DNA from: Candidatus Danuiimicrobium aquiferis
Lineage (GTDB): Bacteria > Omnitrophota > Omnitrophia > Omnitrophales > Danuiimicrobiaceae
Direction of reading: 5' to 3'
DNA: 53,227 nucleotides
NCBI GenBank assembly: GCA_001804285.1
Contig: MHFR01000003.1
Span: forward strand, 1 to 53,227
Positions 10,081 through 18,101 of the stretch are shown here, in pieces (position 1 is the first letter of the stretch; each line of letters begins with the position of its first letter). The notes under the pieces are model-generated. The model had not been told where the DNA came from, did no database searches, and worked only from the letters and a program-made list of their open reading frames with translations. The translations under genes were made by a program, and so were the position numbers.

Positions 10081-11541
10081 ATGGCAGAAGTAAAACCATT
10101 TTCGGCAATGCGGTATAATTTAAATCAAGTCAAACCCGAGAACGTTGTTGCGCCGCCGTATGACATTATTTCGGAAGCGAAATCGCGCAGCCTGTATGAA
10201 CGCGATCCGTACAATATTATCCGGATTGAACTGACGCAACCCGTTCTCGAGGGTTGCACGGCGGACGGCCGCTATGAAAAGGCCAAAGGGCATCTCGGCG
10301 AGTGGTTTGGGAAGCAGATTTTATATCAGGACAAAAAGGATTGTTTTTATCTGCACGAGCTTATATTTGACCATCCGTTTCTCGCCAAGAAACTGACGAG
10401 AATCGCTGTTTACGGCCGGATTAAAGTAGAACCTTTTTCAAAAAAGGTGGTGTTCCCGCACGAGCGGACACACGCATCGCCGAAAATTGACCGAGGTAAA
10501 CTTTTGCAGGCAATCCGGACGAATATTTCACCGGTATTTTTCCTTTATCAGGACCCGTCCCAAGTCCTTGCGAAGATTTATCAATCGTTACTCGCAAAAA
10601 AACCGGAGATGGATTTTACGGACGATATGTCTATCCGCAACCGCCTTTGGGTGATTGACGGCGAGAATGAAATCAGAATGATTTCTTCGGTGTTTGAAAG
10701 GAGAAATATTTTCATTGCGGACGGGCATCACCGGTATGAAACCGCGCTTGGGTATGCCGAGGAAATGCGGGCCGCGAGACAAGAAGCGATAGCCCGTACG
10801 GTTGGGTCTGCTGCAGAAGTCAAAAATGTCATCCCCGAATGCTTTAATCGGGGATCCATAAGTCAATTAGAACCTAATAAGTGCAATGGATTCCCGCTAC
10901 CCCGGAAAGATGGGGCCGGCCCTTGTTTTTCCCAAGGGAAAGATTGCGGGAATGACAGTCCCGCTACGCAGCCTTGGGACTATGCGCTCGGCGCGTTTGT
11001 GCCGTTTGATGATCCCGGGCTTCTGATCCTTCCGATTCATCGCGTGATTCGAAATTCAATTTCAGCGGATAAAGAGCGGCTTCTGGCCAACCTTAAGGCC
11101 AGCTTTAATTTGCGCGCTATCCCACGAGTCATGATCGATAAAATCGCCGAAGGGGATATGAAAGAAGGGTTCGGCATGGCATTTTCCGAGGCGGAATGTT
11201 TTCTGCTGGAGTTGAAAGAGAAGTCAATCGCTAAAGAGAAGATGCCTGCTGGAAAACCGGAAGATTGGTATCAATTGGATGTGAATTTGATTTCTTACTT
11301 AATCGTTGAGCCGCTTTTAAAGATAACGAATGCAGATCTCGAAAAACATGTGACATATACTCCGGATGTCAGAGAAGTGTTCAAACATTTGAAAAGCGGA
11401 GAAGCATTCTGTGCTTTTTTTGTGAAACCCGTAACGACGAAGAAAATTAAGGATATTTGCGAAACGGGCGAAGTCATGCCGCAAAAGTCGACTTATTTTT
11501 ATCCGAAATTTCCGAGCGGACTGGTGATGTATCGGCATTAA
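10081..11541 (+). CDS. DUF1015 family protein with an in-frame repeat insertion
   Basis: 486 residues if started at ATG 10081, chosen because AAAGGAGA lies 9 nt upstream and the family begins MAEVKPF.A.RY. An upstream in-frame ATG at 10033 is less likely. Family hallmarks seen: VVAPPYDIIS near the N-terminus, FPHERTHASPK..R (about 121-133) and FIADGHHRYETAL (about 218-230). The biochemical role is unknown; the family is cytosolic and often found near central-metabolism genes. Odd feature: residues about 249-292 are encoded by a dispersed palindromic repeat (10828-10957), which makes the protein longer than the usual roughly 410-430 residues without breaking the frame. Confidence 0.88.
   Translation: MAEVKPFSAMRYNLNQVKPENVVAPPYDIISEAKSRSLYERDPYNIIRIELTQPVLEGCTADGRYEKAKGHLGEWFGKQILYQDKKDCFYLHELIFDHPFLAKKLTRIAVYGRIKVEPFSKKVVFPHERTHASPKIDRGKLLQAIRTNISPVFFLYQDPSQVLAKIYQSLLAKKPEMDFTDDMSIRNRLWVIDGENEIRMISSVFERRNIFIADGHHRYETALGYAEEMRAARQEAIARTVGSAAEVKNVIPECFNRGSISQLEPNKCNGFPLPRKDGAGPCFSQGKDCGNDSPATQPWDYALGAFVPFDDPGLLILPIHRVIRNSISADKERLLANLKASFNLRAIPRVMIDKIAEGDMKEGFGMAFSEAECFLLELKEKSIAKEKMPAGKPEDWYQLDVNLISYLIVEPLLKITNADLEKHVTYTPDVREVFKHLKSGEAFCAFFVKPVTTKKIKDICETGEVMPQKSTYFYPKFPSGLVMYRH
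10828..10957. repeat. Palindromic repeat inserted in frame in the DUF1015 gene
   Basis: A full copy of the GTCATCCCCGAA...GCGGGAATGAC family, about 130 bp, lying wholly inside the coding sequence. It contains the GGGCCGGCCC core seen also in the copies at 16335 and 35013. The reading frame passes through with no stop, adding a peptide including IPECFNRGSIS and GAGPCFSQG. The conserved DUF1015 sequence resumes downstream (DYALGAFVPFDDPGLLILP). Confidence 0.88.
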
Positions 11542-11559
11542 GAGAACGGAATCGCTATC

Positions 11560-11957
11560 CCTTCCCCCCCTTGCGGGGGAAGGCGAGGATGGGGGGAAGA
11601 TTGATTAAGATTAAAGCGCGCGAATTACGAAAAAACATGACTGATTCGGAAAAAATGTTATGGAAGCGCTTGCGAATGAAGCAATTTGAAGGCTTAAAAT
11701 TTAGGCGTCAATGTTCTATCGAGAATTATATAGTGGATTTTGCATGTTTTGAGCGGAAATTGATTATAGAAATTGACGGAGGGCAGCACGCAGAGCAAGT
11801 TCTGTATGATTCGAAACGAGATGATTGGTTACGAAAGCAAGGCTTTTGTATGTTGAGGTTTTGGAATAATGAAGTGCAACAGAATCTCGAAGGAGTTTTA
11901 CAGGTTATTTTAGATCATCTTTCCCCCCACCTTTATCCTCCCCCGCAAGGGGGGAGG
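11560..11957. mobile_element. Palindrome-bounded element carrying a DUF559 gene (putative autonomous copy)
   Basis: Left end: palindrome CCTTCCCCCC-TTGC-GGGGGAAGG then CGAGGATGGGGGG. Right end: CCCCCCACCT then palindrome CCTCCCCCGCAAGGGGGGAGG. Copies at 12554-12720, 14537-14686 and 31439-31653 have the same two palindromes and the same inner GGATGGGGG/CACCCCCACCT borders, but only about 10-15 nt between those borders. Here that gap holds the DUF559 gene. I infer an autonomous element with deleted derivatives; no transposase is present. Confidence 0.6.
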
Positions 11958-11972
11958 ATGATGCTTAAATAG
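11589..11972 (+). CDS. DUF559 (PD-(D/E)XK, Vsr-like) endonuclease-fold protein
   Basis: 127 residues from ATG 11589. Family signature visible: RELRKNMTDSEKMLW.RLR, then F.GLKFRRQ, IVDFAC, LIIEIDGGQH and GF.MLRFWNNEV. DUF559 proteins share the fold of very-short-patch repair nucleases, with the D and E.DG residues as candidate metal ligands. The start codon and a possible SD (AAGG) lie in the left palindromic end and the last residues (LYPPPQGGRMMLK) come from the right end, so the gene is integral to the repeat element. A role in mobilising the element is inference; DNA repair or defence remain alternatives. Confidence 0.85.
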   Translation: MGGRLIKIKARELRKNMTDSEKMLWKRLRMKQFEGLKFRRQCSIENYIVDFACFERKLIIEIDGGQHAEQVLYDSKRDDWLRKQGFCMLRFWNNEVQQNLEGVLQVILDHLSPHLYPPPQGGRMMLK

Positions 11973-11980
11973 ATGTTGTT

Positions 11981-13594
11981 ATGGTTCATCCCTCATCTCT
12001 AATTCCTATCGATCGGCTCAAACGGTGGTATAACAAAGGATATATCGTTCCGTTGATTATTCCATTCAATCCCAAAACAAAGAATCCGTGGGAACTTGCG
12101 AAACGATTTGCGGATCAAGAGGCGAACATGTTTTTTCTTGATAGCGTTCGCTACCAGGAAAAGACGGGCCGGTATTCCTATATCGGTTGGAATCCGTTTT
12201 ATATTTTTCAACCGCATAAACTAAATGGCTTTGTTCCCGAATTAAGAGGATTGTTTGAGCGTTACCGGGGAAAGAAATGGGATGAGGCCCCGTTTTTTAC
12301 GGGGGGCGGAGTCGGATATTTTAGTTATGAAGTCGGACATGCATTTGAAGTCCTGCCGAGTTATGCGAAAGACGATTTAAGGTTTGATCCGATTGCTTTG
12401 CTTTTTGTCCGGAATTTGATCGTATTTGATCATCAATCAAACACCTATTTTTTTGTTTCCAATCTATTCCCGCGCGAAGACGGGACGTTCAGCGAGGCAT
12501 TGGAAAAAGAGAGACAGTTATTCTGTGGGTTTGCAAACAAGATCAGTACAAATCCTCCCCCTGGACGGGGGAGCCCTCCTAACATCCGCCAAAATACGCG
12601 TCGGACTCGCCGCGCTGTTTGGCGAGAACTGGCGGATCCGCCAATCTGTGTGGCGGAGAAAGAGGTGGGGGTGAGGAATTACGTCCCCCCATCCCGACCT
12701 TCCCCCGCAAGGGGGGAAGGGGTGCGAATCCGGAATTTCCGGGCGGATATTTCGAAATCGGCTTTTAAGAAAATGGTTGTGCGCACAAAAAAATATCTTG
12801 AGGCAGGTGATATTTACCAAGCGAATTTGTCACAACGCTTTTCTTTCGAATTTGACAGGGAGCCCGCTACGATTTACGAATCCTTAAGACAAATCAATCC
12901 GTCACCGTTTTCAAGTTTCCTCAAATTGGGTGAGGTTACCATTTTAAGTTCGTCGCCCGAACGTCTGATCCGGAAATCCGGCGATATCTGCGAAACGCGT
13001 CCGATTGCCGGAACACGGCCGTGCGGGGTAACCCGTGCGGAAGAAAAAAATTTCAGGCGGGATTTGATGATGAGTCCGAAGGAACGGGCGGAACATATTA
13101 TGCTGGTGGACTTAGAGCGAAATGACCTGGGCCGCGTCTGTCAGCCGAACAGTGTTCATGTCAGTGAACTGATGACGATTGAAAAGTATTCTCACGTTAT
13201 CCATATTGTTTCGAATGTAAAAGGGAAATTGCGGCCGGAATGCGACCGTTTTGATTTATTGAAAGCTGTTTTTCCGGGAGGAACAATTACGGGATGCCCC
13301 AAGATTCGCTCGATGGAAATTATTGAAGAGCTGGAGCCGTTTAAACGGCACCTTTATACGGGGTCGATCGGTTACCTGGCGTATGACGGGGATATGGATC
13401 TCAATATTGTGATTCGGACGATTATCTTGAAAGGGAAGAAAGGTTATATTCAGGTCGGGGCCGGGATTGTTTACGATTCCGATCCGGAGGCGGAGTATTG
13501 GGAGACGATTCATAAGGGAAAGGCCATGGTAGAAGCGCTGGGAGCGTGTAAAAGAAACAAATTACGAAAAATTCTAATGACCAAATCTCAATGA
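11981..13594 (+). CDS. pabB: Aminodeoxychorismate synthase component I (PabB/TrpE family), with in-frame insertion
   Basis: 537 residues. An N-terminal Anth_synt_I-like half (SVRYQEKTGRYSYIG, GGGVGYFSYE) is followed by the chorismate-binding catalytic domain (DIYQANLSQRF, SSSPERLI, ETRPIAGTRP, LVDLERNDLGRV, GGTITGCPKIRSMEIIEELE, VGAGIVYDSDPEAEYWET). It converts chorismate plus ammonia from a glutaminase partner to aminodeoxychorismate. PIAGT is also found in TrpE, but the adjacent class IV aminotransferase and nearby folC favour PabB. The partner glutaminase is not in the window. Residues about 191-246 are encoded by a palindromic repeat (12554-12720) lying in the linker between the halves. 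The last residues come from an inverted repeat. Confidence 0.87.
   Translation: MVHPSSLIPIDRLKRWYNKGYIVPLIIPFNPKTKNPWELAKRFADQEANMFFLDSVRYQEKTGRYSYIGWNPFYIFQPHKLNGFVPELRGLFERYRGKKWDEAPFFTGGGVGYFSYEVGHAFEVLPSYAKDDLRFDPIALLFVRNLIVFDHQSNTYFFVSNLFPREDGTFSEALEKERQLFCGFANKISTNPPPGRGSPPNIRQNTRRTRRAVWRELADPPICVAEKEVGVRNYVPPSRPSPARGEGVRIRNFRADISKSAFKKMVVRTKKYLEAGDIYQANLSQRFSFEFDREPATIYESLRQINPSPFSSFLKLGEVTILSSSPERLIRKSGDICETRPIAGTRPCGVTRAEEKNFRRDLMMSPKERAEHIMLVDLERNDLGRVCQPNSVHVSELMTIEKYSHVIHIVSNVKGKLRPECDRFDLLKAVFPGGTITGCPKIRSMEIIEELEPFKRHLYTGSIGYLAYDGDMDLNIVIRTIILKGKKGYIQVGAGIVYDSDPEAEYWETIHKGKAMVEALGACKRNKLRKILMTKSQ
12554..12720. repeat. Non-autonomous DUF559-element derivative inserted in frame in pabB
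   Basis: Left palindrome CTCCCCCTGGACGGGGGAG, a nested CCGCC/GGCGG palindrome block, GAGGTGGGGGTG, a spacer of about 10 nt, then TCCCCCCATCCC and right palindrome CCTTCCCCCGCAAGGGGGGAAGG. It is in reverse orientation to the DUF559 copy 600 bp upstream. The frame is open across the whole insertion. A 55-60 bp part of the nested block is almost identical to part of the copy at 31439. Confidence 0.85.
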
Positions 13595-13674
13595 CGCAAA
13601 TAATCCCAAGAAAAAGAGTCTACAATCGGGATTTGAGACTTGGGATTTCCTTGGGTATTGCGTACTTGGTCATT
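13576..13674. repeat. Long imperfect inverted repeat overlapping the pabB stop codon
   Basis: AATGACCAA at 13576 pairs with TTGGTCATT at 13666-13674, and ATCCCAAG (13603-13610) pairs with CTTGGGAT (13639-13646). The repeat provides the last codons of pabB (MTKSQ-stop). It may also act as an mRNA 3' structure between pabB and the next gene. Confidence 0.65.
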
Positions 13675-13710
13675 GAGATTTTATAATTAAATTTTAGTGT
13701 CAACGATCAT

Positions 13711-14532
13711 ATGAAACCTTCAATTGATATCTATTTAGACGGCCGTAAAGTCGATACCGATCGGCTATCAGACCTTCCTTCAGAAGATTCGGTGGCGGTT
13801 TATGAAAGTCTGAGAAGTTATCAAGGAATTGTTTTCAGGTTGCGTGAGCATCTGAAGCGGCTTGACGAATCCAGGAGAACGATCGGGCTTATTTTGCCGA
13901 AATCCTTGCAAAAACTTGAGAAAGAAGTCCGGGAATGCGCGGCGACTTACCGGAAAGGGGATAAATTTCTCCGGTTAACCGTAAACAGCCGGCACAGTTA
14001 TCTATTTGTAACGGAAAGGAACCGTCCGGAGCATATATATAAGGTAGGCGTGCATTTGAAAACATCGACGGTCCGGCGAAACCATATTAATGCCTGGACG
14101 CCGGCGGTAAAGACGAATGCGTTCTTCAATAACGTGTTGGCGGTTTTAGACGGCCTCGGCGATGCCCGCTTTGACAGTATTTTCTTAGATGCAAAAGGAT
14201 ATCTGACCGAAGGGACGATTTGGAATATCTTTATCGTGAAAGCCGGAAAAATTTATACGCCCGCTGCCGGTGGAATCTTGAATGGAGTGACCCGTCAGTA
14301 TGTGATAGAATGTGCGGAAAAAGAAGGTATTTCCGTTGTTGAAATGCCGCTTACGCGCCATGATTTTTGGAATTCAGATGAAGCCTTCATTACCAATACT
14401 TCGGGAGAGATTGTTCCGGTTCGTTCATTGGATGGGCGATTGATCGGAGCAAAGATTCCCGGGCGGATGACTTTGACATTAATCAAACGGTTTAAGCAAG
14501 ATATAAACAAAAAATTAAAAAGAAAAATTTGA
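13711..14532 (+). CDS. pabC: Class IV PLP aminotransferase / 4-amino-4-deoxychorismate lyase-like
   Basis: 273 residues. Fold-type IV features: VAVYESLRSYQG near the N-terminus, a PLP-binding lysine in AVKTNAFFNNVLA (about residue 131), FLDAKGYLTEGTIWNIFIV, and DEAFITNTSGEIVPV near the C-terminus. The enzyme would release pyruvate and p-aminobenzoate from aminodeoxychorismate. Branched-chain or D-amino-acid transaminases share these motifs, so the assignment rests on its position directly after pabB and near folC. The gap to pabB is about 116 bp and contains an inverted repeat. Confidence 0.75.
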   Translation: MKPSIDIYLDGRKVDTDRLSDLPSEDSVAVYESLRSYQGIVFRLREHLKRLDESRRTIGLILPKSLQKLEKEVRECAATYRKGDKFLRLTVNSRHSYLFVTERNRPEHIYKVGVHLKTSTVRRNHINAWTPAVKTNAFFNNVLAVLDGLGDARFDSIFLDAKGYLTEGTIWNIFIVKAGKIYTPAAGGILNGVTRQYVIECAEKEGISVVEMPLTRHDFWNSDEAFITNTSGEIVPVRSLDGRLIGAKIPGRMTLTLIKRFKQDINKKLKRKI

Positions 14533-14536
14533 ACTT

Positions 14537-14686
14537 CCTTCCCCTTGATGGGGGAGTCCTCCTAACAAACTGGCGGATCCGCCGTCTTGTTGGGCGGAGA
14601 TAGAGGTGGGGGTGAAATATTTAAGAATGCCCCCCATCCTTACCTTCCCCCCTCGTGCCCGCCTGCCGGCGAGGCAGGGGGGAAGG
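14537..14686. repeat. DUF559-element derivative (non-autonomous) between pabC and purH
   Basis: Begins CCTTCCCCTTGATGGGGGAG just after the pabC stop, has a nested GGCGGATCCGCC palindrome, GAGGTGGGGGTG, a spacer of about 14 nt, GCCCCCCATCC, and a right palindrome CCTTCCCCCC...GGGGGGAAGG that itself encloses CTGCCGGCGAGGCAG. Same architecture as the copies at 12554 and 31439. Confidence 0.85.
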
Positions 14687-14721
14687 TAAAGCACCAAACA
14701 ATCTATTAAGGAGATTGACCT

Positions 14722-16284
14722 ATGAAAATTAAACGAGCACTGATCAGCGTTTCCGATAAAACAGATTTGATTCCGTTAGCCAAGGCGCTTAACGGTTTGA
14801 AAGTGGAAATTTTTTCAACGGGCGGAACGCTTGCGCTTCTCAAGAAAAGCCGGATCAAGGTCAAGTCGATCAGCGAGCTGACGGGATTTCCCGAAATTTT
14901 GGACGGCCGTGTCAAAACGCTTCATCCGAAAGTTCACGGCGGGCTGCTTTATCTCCGGAATGATAAAAAACAATGCGCGGAAGCCAAAGCGCACGGTATT
15001 CAGCCGATTGATATGGTGGTCGTTAATTTATATCCTTTCCGGGAGACGATTCAGAAACCGGGAATCCATCTTCACGAGGCGATCGAGCAGATTGATATCG
15101 GCGGGCCGACGATGCTCCGTTCCGCGGCGAAAAATCATGAATCTGTTGCGGTGATTTGCGACCCCAAGGATTACGGCCGTGTGATTGAAGAGCTCAAGAA
15201 AAACAAAGGCGAGTTATCCCAGGAGCTTAAACGCGATCTTGCGGTGAAAGTGTTCCGGCATACCTCCGGTTACGACTCTCAGATTGCGGCTTATTTAGGA
15301 GAAAAATTTTCCGGCCAGAATGATTTACCGTTGATGATTGATGCGGCCCTGGAGCGGAAAGAAATTCTCCGTTACGGCGAAAATCCTCACCAGCGTGCGG
15401 CACTTTACCAAAGGGCCGGAACGCCTTCCCGGTTTTCGTTTGAGCAGCTTCACGGCAAACAGCTTTCCTATAATAACATTCTCGATTTCGAGGCGGCGGC
15501 GGATATTTTGCGCGAATTTAAAGACGAAACCGCGGTCTGTGTCGTGAAACACAATAATCCGTCCGGGATTTCGGTGGACCGGGAACCTTCTGTTGCGGCC
15601 GCGCGCGCGATTGACGCGGATCCTTTGTCTGCGTTCGGCGGGGTGGTCGGTGTCAACCGGAAGTGCGATGAAGAGTGCGTCAAAGTGGTGATGGAAAAGC
15701 TCCCGTTTTTTGAAGTGATGATCGCGCCTGAGTTTACTCAAAAGGCAATCACGCTTCTAAAGTCGAGGAAGAATTTACGGATTGTCCGGGTGGCCGGAAT
15801 CAACGAGGTGGACGCTTACGATATCCGTTTTGTGAGAAGCGGCGTTCTCCTTCAGGATCGCGATCGGCCGATTTGGGAGACGGAAACGGAACTCAGAAAA
15901 AATTTGAAGTGGGTCACGCGGGTCCGTTTAGATGAAAAAGAAATCGATGATTTGCTGTTTGCCTGGAAATGCGTGAAAGTGGTCCGATCGAACGCGATTG
16001 TTTTGACCCAAGGGAAAAAAACGGTCGGTATCGGCGGCGGACAAATGTCGCGCGTGGATAGTGTTAAGATTGCCTGTATGAAAGCGGGAGACCTGACGAA
16101 GGGCGCCTTTCTCGCAAGCGATGCCTTTTTCCCGAAGGAAGATAATATTGAAGTGGCGCATCAATACGGAATCCGCGCGATTATTCAGCCCGGCGGTTCA
16201 ATCCGTGATCAGGAAGTGATTCAGGCCTGCGATCTTTTCGGAATCGCCATGGCGATGACCGGAAAACGGCATTTTAAGCACTAA
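14722..16284 (+). CDS. purH: Bifunctional AICAR transformylase/IMP cyclohydrolase
   Basis: 520 residues, normal for PurH. The N-terminal MGS-like IMP cyclohydrolase domain has SVSDKTDL, FSTGGT, TGFPEILDGRVKTLHPKVHGG and DMVVVNLYPF. The C-terminal transformylase domain has LRYGENPHQRAALY, VVKHNNPSG (catalytic K-H near residue 275), ADPLSAFGG and QPGGSIRD. It uses 10-formyl-THF for the last two steps of purine synthesis. AAGGAG lies 8 nt upstream of the ATG. Its neighbours in folate supply fit its cofactor need. Confidence 0.97.
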   Translation: MKIKRALISVSDKTDLIPLAKALNGLKVEIFSTGGTLALLKKSRIKVKSISELTGFPEILDGRVKTLHPKVHGGLLYLRNDKKQCAEAKAHGIQPIDMVVVNLYPFRETIQKPGIHLHEAIEQIDIGGPTMLRSAAKNHESVAVICDPKDYGRVIEELKKNKGELSQELKRDLAVKVFRHTSGYDSQIAAYLGEKFSGQNDLPLMIDAALERKEILRYGENPHQRAALYQRAGTPSRFSFEQLHGKQLSYNNILDFEAAADILREFKDETAVCVVKHNNPSGISVDREPSVAAARAIDADPLSAFGGVVGVNRKCDEECVKVVMEKLPFFEVMIAPEFTQKAITLLKSRKNLRIVRVAGINEVDAYDIRFVRSGVLLQDRDRPIWETETELRKNLKWVTRVRLDEKEIDDLLFAWKCVKVVRSNAIVLTQGKKTVGIGGGQMSRVDSVKIACMKAGDLTKGAFLASDAFFPKEDNIEVAHQYGIRAIIQPGGSIRDQEVIQACDLFGIAMAMTGKRHFKH

Positions 16285-16334
16285 GATAAAAAGTAGGAAG
16301 TAGGAAGCAGGAAATAAGTGAAATGAAGTTATTT

Positions 16335-16442
16335 GTCATTCCCGAAAGCTTCCCTTGGGAAAGAAAGGGCCGGCCCCAGCTTTTCCGTGGCTGTCGGGAA
16401 TCTGACGGTTGTGGATTCCCGCCTAAAACGTGCGGGAATGAC
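16335..16442. repeat. Dispersed GTCATTCCCGAA...GCGGGAATGAC palindromic repeat
   Basis: Full-length copy between purH and folC with the internal GGGCCGGCCC palindrome and hairpins CTTCCCTTGGGAAAG and ATTCCCGCC...GCGGGAAT. Same family as the repeat inside the DUF1015 gene. It is an intergenic insertion and was not identified as a terminator. Confidence 0.8.
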
Positions 16443-16498
16443 AGGATTTCTTTCATGTTTTATTCATATTTCTTTCTGCTTTTAGTTCCAAATAAACC

Positions 16499-17869
16499 AT
16501 GAACTACACCCAATCACTCAAATATCTGTACTCCTTCACCAATTTCGAGCAGATCCCGTTTGCGTATCAATACGAACTCAATCTGAAACGGATGGAGGCG
16601 TTGCTCGACTGGTTCGGACATCCCGAACGCAAATTCCAGGCGGTTCTGGTGGCCGGAACGAAAGGAAAAGGTTCGACGGCAAAGTTTTTTTCTTCTATTT
16701 TGACTGCACACGGATATCGCGCCGGACTTTATACGTCTCCGCACCTCGAGGATGTGCGGGAACGGATTCAGATTGACGGCCGGATGATTTCAAAGCAGGC
16801 GTTTTCAAAACAAATGTCAGTCATGCGGCCTGTGATTGACCGGCGGAAAAATGAAATTCCGTTGCTTGGCACGATTACTTTTTTTGAAGTATTGACATTG
16901 CTTTCGATTTTGCATTTTGCACAGGAAAAAGTTGAGTTCGGCGTGTTTGAAATCGGAATGGGCGGAAGGCTCGATGCGTCGAATATTTTGGAATCCGTTC
17001 TTTCTATGATCACTCCGGTTAGCTATGATCATGAAGAATATTTAGGAAACACGCTTACCAAAATTGCCCGGGAGAAAGCCGCGATTATCCGGGAAAACGG
17101 TTGGGTGGTTTCAGGAGTGCAGGAAAAAGCCGCAAAGGCAGTGATTCGTAAGGAGCTCAAACAAAAAAGAGCGGCCGGGTTTTTCCTTGGCTCTGATTTT
17201 GAAGTTCAGCGGAAAAGAAAATCCTTAAACGGAAGCCGGTTTGATTTTTGTTTTGGCCGCGATCAGTTGAAAAATCTTCAGATTAAACTTCCTGGAGAAT
17301 TCCAAATTAAAAATGCGGCGGTCGCGATCGCCGGTATTTATGTTCTTAATAGAAGAGGGTTGATTCATTTACAAGAAAAGTCCGTTCGGAAGGGTTTGCA
17401 AACGGCGTTTTGGCCCGGGCGTTTTGAGGTAATCCGGCAAGAGAAGCGCTTTGTTATATTGGATGGAGCTCATAACGGCGCATCGATGCGGGAATTATGT
17501 AAAGCATTATGTGAATTACGCTCCGGGCGCAGGCAAGTTTTTATTTTAGGTGTTTCACGGGATAAAAGGCTTGATCGCCTTCTTTTGCCGGTTCGCGAAA
17601 AAGCTTCTTATGTTATTGCAACAAAGAGTCTGAATTCCAGGGCACAGGAGCCAAAAGTCATTTTGGAGAAAATGCATGAGTTGAAATTTACAAAACCAAT
17701 GTTTTGGGCTCAGGATATTAAAGAAGCGATAAAAATGGCGTCGCGGATCGCGTCGGAAAATACGGATATTGTGATTACCGGCTCATTATTTTTAGTGGGA
17801 GAGGCACGAAAAATTGTGGTGCACAAGTGCACAGGCGCAAAGGGACACAAGAGAATGGCACTGACTTAA
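16499..17869 (+). CDS. folC: Bifunctional folylpolyglutamate synthase/dihydrofolate synthase
   Basis: 456 residues. Mur-ligase-like ATPase with P-loop GTKGKGST (residues 53-60), YTSPHLEDVRERI, FEIGMGGRLDASN, PVSYDHEEYLG and LDGAHNGASM. It adds glutamate to dihydropteroate and folates in the cytoplasm. Odd feature: the C-terminal tail and the stop codon are supplied by repeats. The codons MALT-stop lie inside the terminal inverted repeat of a 178-bp MITE (17853-18030), and the residues before it come from a GTGCACAAG-rich repeat. The native C-terminus has therefore probably been replaced. Confidence 0.95.
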   Translation: MNYTQSLKYLYSFTNFEQIPFAYQYELNLKRMEALLDWFGHPERKFQAVLVAGTKGKGSTAKFFSSILTAHGYRAGLYTSPHLEDVRERIQIDGRMISKQAFSKQMSVMRPVIDRRKNEIPLLGTITFFEVLTLLSILHFAQEKVEFGVFEIGMGGRLDASNILESVLSMITPVSYDHEEYLGNTLTKIAREKAAIIRENGWVVSGVQEKAAKAVIRKELKQKRAAGFFLGSDFEVQRKRKSLNGSRFDFCFGRDQLKNLQIKLPGEFQIKNAAVAIAGIYVLNRRGLIHLQEKSVRKGLQTAFWPGRFEVIRQEKRFVILDGAHNGASMRELCKALCELRSGRRQVFILGVSRDKRLDRLLLPVREKASYVIATKSLNSRAQEPKVILEKMHELKFTKPMFWAQDIKEAIKMASRIASENTDIVITGSLFLVGEARKIVVHKCTGAKGHKRMALT

Positions 17870-18030
17870 GGAAAATAAAGTGTTTTTTCTGGATTCCCGC
17901 TTTCGCGGGAATGACAAGAAAAGTGACGGAATGTCTTTTGTCTAATAAAGTTACAATATATGTCATCCCCGCGAAAGCGGGGATCCAGCAGTAGGAATTT
18001 GCTGAAAAAGTTGTTAAGTCAGTGCCATTC
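17853..18030. mobile_element. 178-bp MITE, copy 1 (overlaps the folC 3' end)
   Basis: Perfect 17-bp terminal inverted repeats: GAATGGCACTGACTTAA at 17853-17869 and its reverse complement at 18014-18030. Direct repeats GGGACACAAGA (11 bp) flank it at 17842-17852 and 18031-18041. Inside are ATTCCCGCTTTCGCGGGAAT and CCCCGCGAAAGCGGGG hairpins. Copy 2 at 34811-34988 has the same length and differs at only a few positions. It has no coding capacity, so it would be mobilised in trans. Confidence 0.85.
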
Positions 18031-18101
18031 GGGACACAAGAAGTAACTTGTGCTCTTGTGATCTTTCGCTCTTATGCACTATGCTGAGAGGAACGAAACC
18101 A

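Noticed and set aside
12518-12820. Minus-strand ORF opposite the pabB insertion
   Set aside because: Open only because of the GC-rich palindromic repeat; overlaps a well-supported gene.
11981-13594. Anthranilate synthase component I (trpE) instead of pabB
   Set aside because: The PIAGT motif fits both, but there are no trp genes nearby and a PabC-like gene follows; pabB is preferred though not proven.
17853-18030. Terminator for folC
   Set aside because: The hairpins inside are not followed by T-tracts and belong to a MITE that occurs elsewhere in a different context.
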